From NCBI GenBank assembly GCA_900556545.1, contig USPE01000028.1, forward strand, positions 1 through 13,908: DNA of 13,908 bases. The letters run 5' to 3'. Source of the stretch: an uncultured Peptococcaceae bacterium. Its GTDB lineage: Bacteria; Bacillota; Peptococcia; Peptococcales; Peptococcaceae. Below the pieces are notes generated by a model, which was given only the letters and a program-made list of their open reading frames with translations, did no database searches and had not been told where the DNA came from. Made by a program: the position numbers and the translations under genes. Below are positions 5,563 through 12,865 of the stretch, one piece after another (positions within the stretch are counted from its first letter, which is position 1; each line of letters opens with the position of its first letter).

Positions 5563-7209
5563 ATGAAAACTCTAATTATTGGCGGTGTAGCTGGAGGCGC
5601 ATCGGTGGCGACTCGTCTGCGTCGCTTGGACGAACAGGCAGAAATCATTATTTTGGAGCGGGGAGAATATATTTCTTTTGCCAACTGCGGCCTGCCTTAT
5701 TATATTGGTGATGTTATCACCAAAAAAGAATATCTGGTACTGCAAACACCGCAGAGCTTCGATGCCCGTTTCCGTGTAGAGGTACGCGTATTTTCAGAAG
5801 CAGTAGCCATTAACCCAGATAAAAAAACAGTCACAGTAAAAAATCTGCGTACAAACGAAAGCTATGAAGAAACCTATGATAAACTGGTGCTCTCACCAGG
5901 TGCCGAACCAATTCGTCCTGCTTTTGCTCCGGCAGACAGCGATCGTATTTTTACGTTGCGCAATATTCCTGATACCTACAAAATCAAAGATTATGTGACA
6001 AACAATCAAAGCAAATCCGCTATCGTGATTGGCGGCGGTTATATTGGTTTGGAAATGATAGAAAATCTACGCCGTATTGGCCTGGATGTGACACTGTTGC
6101 AACGGTCCAATCAAGTTCTGCGCAGCACACTGGATTATGACATGGCCTGCTTGATGCACAAAGAACTAAAAAAACAAGGGGGTCATCTTTATTTCAATCA
6201 GGAAGTAACTGCCGTAGAACAACAGGGCAGTATCGTTTGTGTACACACTGCTGCCGGACAAACCTACTGTGCCGATTTACTGATTCTGGCCATTGGTGTT
6301 GCACCGGAAAGCAGCCTGGCTCGTCAGGCCGGTCTGCAAATATCCGAAAAGGGATGTATTCAGGTAGATGAGCATCTGCGCACCAGCAATGCGAATATCT
6401 ATGCTCTGGGTGATGCCATTGAAGTAACTCATTTTGTCAGCGGTTTAAAGGCACATATTCCTCTGGCTGGCCCGGCTAATCGGCAGGGGCGCATTGTGGC
6501 AGATAATATTGCCGGTCTGGACAGCGTGTATAAAGGAACACAGGGTACGGCTATCTTAAAATGCTTTGAACAGACTGCCGCCGGAACCGGATTAACAGAA
6601 TATGCCGCCAAAGCTGCCGGCTTTGATTATGAAAAAGTTTATGTATTTCCGATGTCTCATGCCAGTTATTATCCCAATGCTTGCGAAATCAGCATGAAAG
6701 TTATCTTTACCAAAGATACCGGACGCATTTTAGGTGCTCAGCTATTTGGCAAAGACGGTGTGGACAAGCGCTGTGATGTGCTGGCCACTGCCATCCGCGC
6801 CAACATGACTGTGTATGATCTGGTACATCTGGAACTATGCTATGCGCCGCCGTTTTCTTCTGCTAAAGACCCTGTAAATATTGCCGGTTTGGCAGCAGAA
6901 AATATTTTAACCGGAAAAATTGATATTTTCCATTATGATGCCATTGCTGATTTGGACGCTGAACAGGTTACACTGCTAGATGTTCGTACTGTAAAAGAAT
7001 ACAACAAAAGCCATATTCCCGGCTTTATCAACATCCCATTAGACTCTCTGCGGGATAATCTGGATAAGCTGGATAAATCCAAAACTATTTACGTTACCTG
7101 CTTAGCCGGTTTGCGCAGCTATATTGGATGCCGCATTTTAATGCAAAACGGTTTTCAGTGCAAAAGCCTGTGCGGCGGATATGAACTTTACTGTAATGTA
7201 AATAGCTAA
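5563..7209 (+). CDS. CoA-disulfide reductase / persulfide reductase with C-terminal rhodanese domain
   Basis: A cytoplasmic FAD-dependent pyridine-nucleotide disulfide oxidoreductase fused to a rhodanese domain (548 residues), the layout of CoADR-Rhd and Npsr proteins, which reduce CoA disulfide, CoA persulfide or polysulfide with NAD(P)H. Visible parts: the FAD-binding GGVAGGAS (7-14), the single active-site cysteine C42 in SFANCGLPY, the NAD-binding VIGGGYIGLE (155-164), the second FAD motif ALGDAIEV (281-288), the dimer-domain motif LCYAPPFSSAKDPVN (425-439), and a rhodanese domain (about 460-545) with catalytic C513 in VTCLAGLRS. One redox cysteine rather than a CxxxxC pair excludes glutathione/lipoamide-type reductases; NADH oxidase/peroxidase relatives normally lack the rhodanese part. 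AGGAGG ends 8 bases before the ATG. It is a single-gene unit with its own terminator. Confidence 0.92.
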   Translation: MKTLIIGGVAGGASVATRLRRLDEQAEIIILERGEYISFANCGLPYYIGDVITKKEYLVLQTPQSFDARFRVEVRVFSEAVAINPDKKTVTVKNLRTNESYEETYDKLVLSPGAEPIRPAFAPADSDRIFTLRNIPDTYKIKDYVTNNQSKSAIVIGGGYIGLEMIENLRRIGLDVTLLQRSNQVLRSTLDYDMACLMHKELKKQGGHLYFNQEVTAVEQQGSIVCVHTAAGQTYCADLLILAIGVAPESSLARQAGLQISEKGCIQVDEHLRTSNANIYALGDAIEVTHFVSGLKAHIPLAGPANRQGRIVADNIAGLDSVYKGTQGTAILKCFEQTAAGTGLTEYAAKAAGFDYEKVYVFPMSHASYYPNACEISMKVIFTKDTGRILGAQLFGKDGVDKRCDVLATAIRANMTVYDLVHLELCYAPPFSSAKDPVNIAGLAAENILTGKIDIFHYDAIADLDAEQVTLLDVRTVKEYNKSHIPGFINIPLDSLRDNLDKLDKSKTIYVTCLAGLRSYIGCRILMQNGFQCKSLCGGYELYCNVNS

Positions 7210-7235
7210 TACTTAGTCGCTTATACTTTACAAAG

Positions 7236-7278
7236 CACAGGCAGAAAGGATTAAAAACACCTTTCCGCCTGTGTTTTT
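7236..7278 (+). terminator. Terminator of the reductase gene
   Basis: CACAGGC/GCCTGTG and GAAAGG/CCTTTC stack into a 13-bp stem with one mismatch, followed by five T (7274-7278). On the opposite strand the hairpin is followed only by a short T run, so it is a weaker terminator for the converging protease gene, whose stop lies at 7308. Confidence 0.8.
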
Positions 7279-7307
7279 CTATGTTATAAAAAATCCCTAA
7301 ACATACT

Positions 7308-9164
7308 CTATTTGAGTTCTGCCAACAGAGAACCGGTTGTTTCAAAATGATTATACTGACTTAGATTGTCCGCAGATGTGATCACAATTTCCCATATACC
7401 TGCTTTGGGGTGATTGGTACTGACAGCACCGCTGGTAATGATTTCCCTGCTGTAGGAGGCACCCAGATAAGGAGTCTGCTCAACCAGTTTTCCATCTGGA
7501 TTATATAAGCTGAGCTGACATCGTCCTAAAGCCACCAAATGCTCCTGCTTATTTTTCGGTACTTGCTGATCAATCTGTATTGTAGCTGTAAGGCTTTTGG
7601 CGCCCTTTTCTACCTGCACATACCAGGAAACAGCCTGCCCCTGCGGTACGGCAAAATTCCAATGCAAACCATCGTCAGCAGTATATACGGTCGTTTCCTC
7701 TTTCATACCGCTGCGCTGCGGCACGTTTTTGATCTGCTGTGGCATTTTTTTTAATTTTAATGCACCATAACCCTGCTCAGAAGAAGAAAATTGTAAATCA
7801 TCAGCCCAGCCCGCCAACAAATTTTGCAGCTGCTCAATAGTCAATATCTGATCTTTCTGCTCTGCTGCTTCCTGCACATGCACAACTGCCGCTGCTGCGA
7901 TAGCTGATGAAATACTGGTGCCATAATCGTATAAATAGGCTTCTGCATACCAGCCAGGCACCGTTGATACCATGCCTGCCGGCGCTACCACCAGCGGGCA
8001 GCTGTCTCCGTTTAATTGCCCTCGCCCGCTATAATCTGCAATAAAAGGCTGCTCTAGCATTACCGCTTTGTCCAGACGATACATATCAGGAGACACATAA
8101 CTGCCTACACCAATCACAGTGTGCTCACGGGCAGGATAAGCAATTGTATTTTTGCCCGGCCCATAATTTCCTGCCGCCGCGATAACAGGAATATTAGCCG
8201 CTTTTGCCTGGTTTAGTACCTCAGCCAATTGGGGAGTGACTGTTTCTTCTTTTGGTATGCTTAAACTGAGATTGATACAATCCACATCATCCAAAATAGC
8301 CTGTCGAATAGCTTTAGCTAATAATTGCTGCGAAGATTCTCCTTCCCGATTAAAGATTTTATATACACATAGCTGAACCTCCGGCGCTAAACCCTGATAG
8401 TCTTTGCCATTGGCGGCCATTAAGCCTGCCAGAAAAGTACCATGACCCAAAGTATCTGCTGTCAATTGCAGCTGCTTACCGTTTTTTGTAATACTGGTCA
8501 ACGCAAAATTCAAGTTATAACCTGAGTTGTGTAATGTAATATGCTGCTGTTTCTCATTATAAAGATACAATGGCTGCTCATCACTAAAATCACAATTTTG
8601 ATTGGTGTCAATATAAACACAATCATACTCCTGCTTGGTGGCAGTCACCAACACCGCTAACTGGCGTATGCTCTCCGGAAACAACTTTGGCTGTAATTCA
8701 CCCAAATTTAAAAAGGTCATGCGATACTGCTGCGCTGCATTATCAATATTGCCCACATGATACACAGTACCGCCCACTGCTACTTTCCCGCCATAACAAG
8801 ATACAGCCTGTGTGTATAACAAGCCTTCCTGGGTATAATCTCGATAAATTGCCACCTTTTCTGTATGATTCTCATTTTTTTGAAATGCAGTATGACTCAG
8901 ATCGATGCCGCTGTCAATCAAAGCAATTTTCTGTCCTGCGCCGCCGGTATGATACCGCTTGCTAAACTGTTCAATACCGGTTAACGCTGCTATGGTATCG
9001 ACGCTGCTTTGTGGTTTTTGATTCGCTGTATATTGCGGATTAAAGGGCGCTGTTACTGTAATATTTTCCTGTGCGCTCCTTTCTTCCTGATGCCGGTATC
9101 GGTCACTAACCGCGCCTGTTACCAGAAGCAGGCATAAAAGTACAATCAATCCCCATCTTTGCAT
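7308..9164 (-). CDS. Exported subtilisin-like serine protease (S8) with large insertion
   Basis: A probable secreted or membrane-tethered peptidase of about 618 residues. I choose the ATG at 9164 because GGAGG ends 8 bases upstream and the product then opens with a signal sequence (MQRWGLIVLLCLLLVTGAVS); the open frame runs back to 9278 but without such signals. The catalytic triad is D84 (LIDSGID), H241 (LGHGTFLAGL) and S417 (YGTSISS), with oxyanion N333 (AAAGNYG). D and H are 157 residues apart, against about 30 in subtilisin, so roughly 125 extra residues are inserted. They include the Ca-loop-like DTNQNCDFSDE (186-196). After the protease (to about 480) comes a C-terminal domain of about 130 residues, rich in alternating beta-type sequence, ending GIWEIVITSADN...; it resembles beta-sandwich modules seen after many S8 catalytic domains. 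There is no large I9-type propeptide. The substrate is unknown. Confidence 0.88.
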   Translation of the reverse strand: MQRWGLIVLLCLLLVTGAVSDRYRHQEERSAQENITVTAPFNPQYTANQKPQSSVDTIAALTGIEQFSKRYHTGGAGQKIALIDSGIDLSHTAFQKNENHTEKVAIYRDYTQEGLLYTQAVSCYGGKVAVGGTVYHVGNIDNAAQQYRMTFLNLGELQPKLFPESIRQLAVLVTATKQEYDCVYIDTNQNCDFSDEQPLYLYNEKQQHITLHNSGYNLNFALTSITKNGKQLQLTADTLGHGTFLAGLMAANGKDYQGLAPEVQLCVYKIFNREGESSQQLLAKAIRQAILDDVDCINLSLSIPKEETVTPQLAEVLNQAKAANIPVIAAAGNYGPGKNTIAYPAREHTVIGVGSYVSPDMYRLDKAVMLEQPFIADYSGRGQLNGDSCPLVVAPAGMVSTVPGWYAEAYLYDYGTSISSAIAAAAVVHVQEAAEQKDQILTIEQLQNLLAGWADDLQFSSSEQGYGALKLKKMPQQIKNVPQRSGMKEETTVYTADDGLHWNFAVPQGQAVSWYVQVEKGAKSLTATIQIDQQVPKNKQEHLVALGRCQLSLYNPDGKLVEQTPYLGASYSREIITSGAVSTNHPKAGIWEIVITSADNLSQYNHFETTGSLLAELK

Positions 9165-9335
9165 TTGGTTTCCCTCCATCCAAAATATGTCTCCTATCCT
9201 CTTCCACAAAAACATATGGAACCCTTTACCGACTTTTTGTAAACGATTGTTGAAATATGAGAGTAGCTGCATCTCCATGAATGTTTCTTAATGTTGTTGT
9301 AACTATTTGCTAACACATGAGGGATTTTTTTATTG
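9165..9335. other. Region upstream of the protease gene
   Basis: It holds the protease Shine-Dalgarno (GGAGGGAA, read on minus at 9170-9177) and an in-frame but poorly signalled N-terminal extension of that ORF. I could not place a convincing minus-strand sigma-A promoter here. Confidence 0.4.
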
Positions 9336-9341
9336 TATAAT
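9336..9341 (+). promoter_or_regulatory. -10 box of a candidate small RNA
   Basis: A perfect TATAAT on plus in an intergenic region with no plus-strand gene. No good -35 lies 16-18 bases upstream; the nearest TTGCTA is 23 bases away. The promoter is thus plausible but incomplete. Confidence 0.4.
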
Positions 9342-9347
9342 ATGGTC

Positions 9348-9437
9348 ACAGAACATGAATAAGTTATTCATTGTTCCCTCCAACATTTTTACCTTTTCTT
9401 TTTTGAATCACCGCCCCGCCCAGGCGGTGATTTTTTT
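9348..9437 (+). ncRNA. Candidate intergenic small RNA with anti-Shine-Dalgarno stretch
   Basis: About 90 nt run from the predicted start after TATAAT (9336-9341) to a strong plus-strand terminator. The RNA has three parts: a near-perfect hairpin (9351-9376; GAACA/TGTTC outside and TGAATAA/TTATTCA inside, one bulge), a C/U-rich unstructured stretch with UUCCCUCCA (9374-9382), and the GC-rich terminator. A C-rich single-stranded seed between two hairpins is a usual plan for Firmicutes small RNAs that occlude ribosome binding sites. The seed is perfectly complementary over 9 nt to the Shine-Dalgarno of the adjacent protease mRNA. A terminator on plus with no plus gene upstream supports a real transcript; the weak -35 counts against it. 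The 58-codon frame starting at 9355 lacks a ribosome binding site and runs through the terminator, so I do not treat it as coding. Confidence 0.45.
9406..9437 (+). terminator. Terminator of the candidate small RNA
   Basis: AATCACCGCC and GGCGGTGATT form a perfect 10-bp stem with a 7-base loop, followed by a run of seven T. On minus the stem is followed by CAAAAAAG, so it acts on plus only. Confidence 0.8.
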
Positions 9438-9458
9438 GTCTTTTATTTTTAATCACAC

Positions 9459-9508
9459 AAAAAAGTTCCCTGTATCACTGCTTTTGCAGCTACACAGGGA
9501 ACTTTTTT
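9459..9508 (-). terminator. Bidirectional terminator after the phosphoglycerol transferase gene
   Basis: A perfect 15-bp inverted repeat (9459-9473 and 9494-9508; AAAAAAGTTCCCTGT and complement) around a loop with a small CTGC/GCAG stem. The A and T tails make it work on either strand. It lies 20 bases past the minus gene's stop and also backs up the plus-strand small RNA. Confidence 0.8.
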
Positions 9509-9527
9509 ATACCTCTGCAAGAAATCA

Positions 9528-11000
9528 TTAGTTGGTATACAAAAAATGATAGTTATAATAGTTGGAATGACGGGATAATTGTTCTGTCAATTCCTCTAAA
9601 CCAAGCTGCTCTGCCAATGTTTCCTTACCGGAAAACAAATTGGTTCCCAATCCCAAACGTTCACCCTCAAAGGTAACACCCATGGCAGCCAACGTAGTCG
9701 GGAACATGTCCAACGTTGTAAAAACTCTGTTTTTCTCATAGGCTTTGGGATTTTCTACTGCCGGATTAATAATACAATTATATACCTGTCTGTCATAAGT
9801 GTCCTCAATCCGGTTAAAGAAATTACTGTCCATACTCAAATGGTCACCAGAAATAATGATGGTGGTATCCTCATAGAAATCCTGCTGCTGTATCCACTGA
9901 ATAAATTCATAAACCTGACTGCTGGAGCAGCGAATCACATTAGCATACTGATCCCGATTATCATCAGGACAAAGCGGACAGATATAACCATCTTCAAAAT
10001 GGGTATCCACTGTCAACATGGTCAAATTGAAAGGCTCGTCCTCTTTTGACAGACGCAGCAATTCTTCCTTGGCATAAGCAAATAGCTTTCGGTCTTCATA
10101 ACCCCACCATTCGTGATAATCTTTTGGTAAACGGCCATCTTCCAGCGCAGTATTATAGTCATTGATAATGTAGTTGCCATGTTGGGCAAAGTAATCTCCC
10201 CGTCCGGCAAAACTGCTGTCGGAACCAACCAGCAATTCCTGGGTATATCCTTCTTTCTCTAAGATATCCCCAATAGACCAAGCGCCGGGCAGCATTTTGC
10301 TGTAATTGCCATAATACTTTTCACCATCAAAAGGTAACTTTAATGGCAGGCCGGAGGTCTGCCCTACCATGGCCGCCATGGTCCATGTCGTGCCGGGCAA
10401 AGTAAAACTGCCGCCAAAACCCGCTGTGGGAGAAAAATTAACATTCTCCTGCGCTAGTCCGCGCAGCTGGGGAATTAGGTCAGTAGACTGTGCCCCACCT
10501 TCATTGACATTGGTGTAGGTCACTTCCATGGATTCTAAAAAGATATAAATTAAGTTACGCTTTTTTTCGGGAAATTGATAAGTCACTGTTTTGGGATCTA
10601 CATATTCTTCCTGATAAAGGGTTGTTACAATCATCTGGTGACGCACAAATTCTGTAAATTCCAAATTATAATTGACACATAATAAGCAAAACAAAACAGA
10701 CACAGCAACCACTGTGCGGCGGCGATGCAAAAGCTTGTCCACCCAGTTTATTATAAACCCCTGAGGGTTCACCCGCCGCTGCCAATATAGCAAAGCCACT
10801 GCCGCCGCCATAATAGCAGCGCTGCAAGAGCATGCAAATAAAAGACAGCTCCATACCGCATTATTATTTACGCCTTTCAACGATACATGCAAGTTAAATA
10901 ATAATTGCTCTGCCGTTAAATCTGTCAACCAAACACTGGCAAACGAGCAACCTAACAGGATGAAAAAGAAAGCAATCCAACCGAGTTTTTTCTTATCCAT
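9528..11000 (-). CDS. Membrane phosphoglycerol transferase, OpgB/LtaS-like sulfatase family
   Basis: About 490 residues: three N-terminal membrane helices (roughly 7-27, 49-72, 95-112), then an extracytoplasmic alkaline-phosphatase/sulfatase-fold domain. Metal and catalytic positions can be seen: E156 in FLESME, a Thr nucleophile candidate in PGTTWT (202-207), TVDTHFEDG with D332 and H334, and SGDHLSM with D386 and H387. Such enzymes move glycerol phosphate from phosphatidylglycerol to a sugar polymer. The wording of the motifs (TxDTHxxDG followed by CPLC, and SGDHLSM) is closer to OpgB/MdoB, which decorates periplasmic glucans, than to LtaS, which has five helices and ~620 residues. The ATG at 11000 has GAGG about 11 bases upstream; the ATG at 11024 has its GGAG only 2 bases away. 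It is a single-gene unit with its own promoter and terminator. The acceptor is unknown. Confidence 0.8.
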   Translation of the reverse strand: MDKKKLGWIAFFFILLGCSFASVWLTDLTAEQLLFNLHVSLKGVNNNAVWSCLLFACSCSAAIMAAAVALLYWQRRVNPQGFIINWVDKLLHRRRTVVAVSVLFCLLCVNYNLEFTEFVRHQMIVTTLYQEEYVDPKTVTYQFPEKKRNLIYIFLESMEVTYTNVNEGGAQSTDLIPQLRGLAQENVNFSPTAGFGGSFTLPGTTWTMAAMVGQTSGLPLKLPFDGEKYYGNYSKMLPGAWSIGDILEKEGYTQELLVGSDSSFAGRGDYFAQHGNYIINDYNTALEDGRLPKDYHEWWGYEDRKLFAYAKEELLRLSKEDEPFNLTMLTVDTHFEDGYICPLCPDDNRDQYANVIRCSSSQVYEFIQWIQQQDFYEDTTIIISGDHLSMDSNFFNRIEDTYDRQVYNCIINPAVENPKAYEKNRVFTTLDMFPTTLAAMGVTFEGERLGLGTNLFSGKETLAEQLGLEELTEQLSRHSNYYNYHFLYTN

Positions 11001-11156
11001 TTTATTTTCAACCTCACTTTTCATTCTCCAATACAGTACATATTGCCAACCTTAACAACCATCAAGGCTGACAAACCCTTTCGCCAGAAAAACTGTATAG
11101 AAAAAAATCCTTTTCCCCCTGTAAGGTCTTAACAACAACTTTATTAGACTGTCTTT

Positions 11157-11184
11157 TTTATAGAATCTTAACATCTTTATGCAA
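11157..11184 (-). promoter_or_regulatory. Candidate promoter of the phosphoglycerol transferase gene
   Basis: TTGCAT (11179-11184), 16-base spacer, TATAAA (11157-11162) on minus. The leader would be about 150 bases, long for a simple gene. A weak hairpin (CAATA/TATTG) lies close to the ribosome binding site. Confidence 0.5.
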
Positions 11185-11242
11185 AAGAAAGCCACTCCAC
11201 AATAATAACAGCAGCTATCATTCCAAAGCAGCTCAAACAACA

Positions 11243-11256
11243 TGTCCTATAGGACA
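11243..11256. repeat. Perfect 14-bp palindrome after the mreB-like gene
   Basis: TGTCCTATAGGACA is a perfect palindrome with no loop, 13 bases past the stop of the mreB-like gene and about 60 bases upstream of the transferase promoter. The dyad shape suits a dimeric regulator's site rather than a terminator, since no T run follows. Confidence 0.35.
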
Positions 11257-11268
11257 ATATTCTTGTTT

Positions 11269-12304
11269 TTAGTAAATTTCTTTTTTAGCAGACCCTCGCA
11301 ACACATCAATATTCTGCAAAGCTAAGCCTGTCCCAATGGCTACACAGGAAATTGCATCCTCTGGAATATAGGTTGGCAGGCCTGTCCGCTCTGATACCAA
11401 AATGTCCATACCATGCAGCAAAGAACCGCCGCCGGTCATTACAATACCGCGATTCATAATATCGCTGGCCAATTCTGGCGGAGTTTTTTCCAAAACTTCT
11501 TTTACAGCAGCAATGATATCTTCAATCTGTTCTACAATCGCTTCGTTCACCTTTTCGGCAGAAATGGTAACAGTTTTTGGCAAACCACTGATTAAATCCC
11601 GACCTTTCAGCTCTGCAGTTTCTCCGGCCCGCAAAGACGGGTAAGCGCTGCCGATTTCTTTTTTTACTTCTTCGGCAGTCCGTTCCCCAATCACCAAGTT
11701 GTGATACCGACGGATATAACGTACAATGGCTTCGTCAAATTTGTCACCGCCTACACGGATAGATTTACTGCATACTACACCGCCCAAGGACATAACGGCA
11801 ATATCAGTAGTGCCGCCGAAAAGCCCCCCCGCCGATATCCACAATCATACTGCCGTTAGGCTCTGCAATATCAATTCCGGCACCCAGAGCGGCTGCCACA
11901 GGTTCTTCTATCAAATAGGCTTCTTTTGCGCCGGCAGCCAACGCAGCCTGTTTTACTGCCCGTTCTTCTACGCTGGTAACCCCGGATGGAATACAAATCA
12001 TAACCCGCGGCTTCATAAAAGAATTCTTTTTACCGGCTTTGCTGATAAAATATTTCAGCATTTTTTCTGTAACTTCATATTCCGCAATCACGCCGTCACG
12101 CAAAGGACGGATGGCAACAATATTGCCCGGTGTCCGTCCCAGCATTTCCCGCGCTTCTGTACCAACAGCAATTACTCTGTTTGTATTATTATCAATCGCT
12201 ACTACAGAAGGCTCGTTTAATACGATTCCTTCTTTTTTTACATATACCAATACACTAGCTGTACCCAAGTCAATTGCGATATCTTCTCCCTTAAAAAAAC
12301 ACAT
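11269..12304 (-). pseudogene. mreB: MreB/Mbl-type actin gene, frameshifted in the ATP-binding loop
   Basis: MreB-family proteins polymerise under the membrane and guide elongation-type wall synthesis. Both halves are well conserved. The N-terminal half carries DLGTAS (phosphate-1, residues 12-17), IRPLRDGVIAEYEVTEKML and IPSGVTSVEERAVK; the C-terminal half carries TTDIAVMSLGG, the SIRVGGDKFDEAI region and the adenosine motif VMTGGGSLLHG. They are in different frames. The break lies at the phosphate-2 motif: the coding strand has a run of seven G (C on plus at 11824-11830) and 13 extra bases compared with the usual DIGGGTTD coding. Dropping one G restores one frame but leaves four extra residues (VDIGGG-LFGG-TTD). 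Start: ATG at 12304, with AAGGAG 9 bases upstream. Restored length (about 344) is normal. Position after spoIIID matches mbl in Bacillus. Either a real lesion or a sequence error. Confidence 0.85.
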
Positions 12305-12404
12305 TGGTTTTCGCTCCTTCATAACGATCTCTTTATTTTCATCAATTTTTGACTAGTTTCTATTTATAAACACTTCTAGTTAATAAACATAAATTTAGTA
12401 CTTA

Positions 12405-12734
12405 CTATTTTATTATTTTTTTTCCATGAATACAAGTCATATTTCTGGTCAAATTTCTATTTTTCTCATTTTTTGTCCAAGATTGCATCTGATGGGCATA
12501 TTTTTGTCGGGTTGCTTCTCCACCCCGCAAATGCCGTTCCGCTTTATTATTTTCTAGGACAGCTTTCACCTTTTCAAATTGTTCTCTGTTTAGCTCAGGC
12601 AGCCGTTCCGTCAAATCTTTATGCACTGTAGATTTGCTGACGCCAAATTGTGTTGCCGCCTGACGTACAGTGGCCCCTGTCTGTATAATATATTCACAAA
12701 TTTCCAACACACGCTTTTCGATATATTCCTGCAT
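12405..12734 (-). CDS. spoIIID: SpoIIID, sporulation-type DNA-binding regulator
   Basis: In endospore formers SpoIIID activates and represses mother-cell genes after sigma-E. This 109-residue protein has the family core: an N-terminal helix with EYI, the helix-turn-helix TVRQAATQFGVSKSTVHKDL (22-41), TERLPELN (42-49) and the basic wing motif RHLRGGEAT (67-75). The last ~20 residues go past the usual end (B. subtilis SpoIIID is 93) and are Asn/Lys-rich without recognisable motifs. GGGAGG ends 6 bases before the ATG. A sigma-E-like promoter lies 45-75 bases upstream. The spoIIID - mreB-like order is the one known from Bacillus (spoIIID-mbl). It does not prove that the organism sporulates; non-sporulating lineages can keep the gene. 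Confidence 0.92.
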   Translation of the reverse strand: MQEYIEKRVLEICEYIIQTGATVRQAATQFGVSKSTVHKDLTERLPELNREQFEKVKAVLENNKAERHLRGGEATRQKYAHQMQSWTKNEKNRNLTRNMTCIHGKKIIK

Positions 12735-12778
12735 AATGTACCTCCCACGCCCACACTGAACGGAGTATTTTATTAAGC

Positions 12779-12807
12779 AGTATATGTAGCGAGTGCCGGT
12801 ACAATGA
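12779..12807 (-). promoter_or_regulatory. Sigma-E-like promoter of spoIIID
   Basis: On minus TCATTGT (12801-12807), a 14-base spacer and CATATACT (12779-12786). Against the Bacillus sigma-E pattern (KMATATT, 14-15 bases, CATACAMT) this is 5 of 7 and 7 of 8 positions. B. subtilis spoIIID is itself sigma-E dependent. Confidence 0.42.
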
Positions 12808-12865
12808 CTATTTTACAGAAAATTCAGCCTGTCCCTTTATACGATACACAAAAGTAATAAAAGCA

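Noticed and set aside
5415..5711. 98-codon plus frame overlapping the start of the CoA-disulfide reductase gene
   Set aside because: It overlaps out of frame with a well-supported gene and has no ribosome binding site. Its second half is just the shifted reading of the FAD-binding region.
7236..7278. This hairpin as a full bidirectional terminator for both converging genes
   Set aside because: On minus it is followed only by CTTTGTAAAG, too short a T run for a confident call, so I list it for plus only.
9165..9278. N-terminal extension of the protease up to 9278
   Set aside because: The signal sequence and GGAGG both point to the ATG at 9164. The extension would bury the signal peptide behind 38 residues and has no start signal.
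9307..9531. 74-codon plus frame including MNKLFIVPSNIFTFSF
   Set aside because: It would be translated through two strong terminators and lacks a ribosome binding site. The stretch fits a small RNA better.
11052..11243. 63-codon minus frame between the mreB-like and transferase genes
   Set aside because: There is no ribosome binding site, the composition is random and Cys/Phe-rich, and a good promoter (11157-11184) lies inside it.
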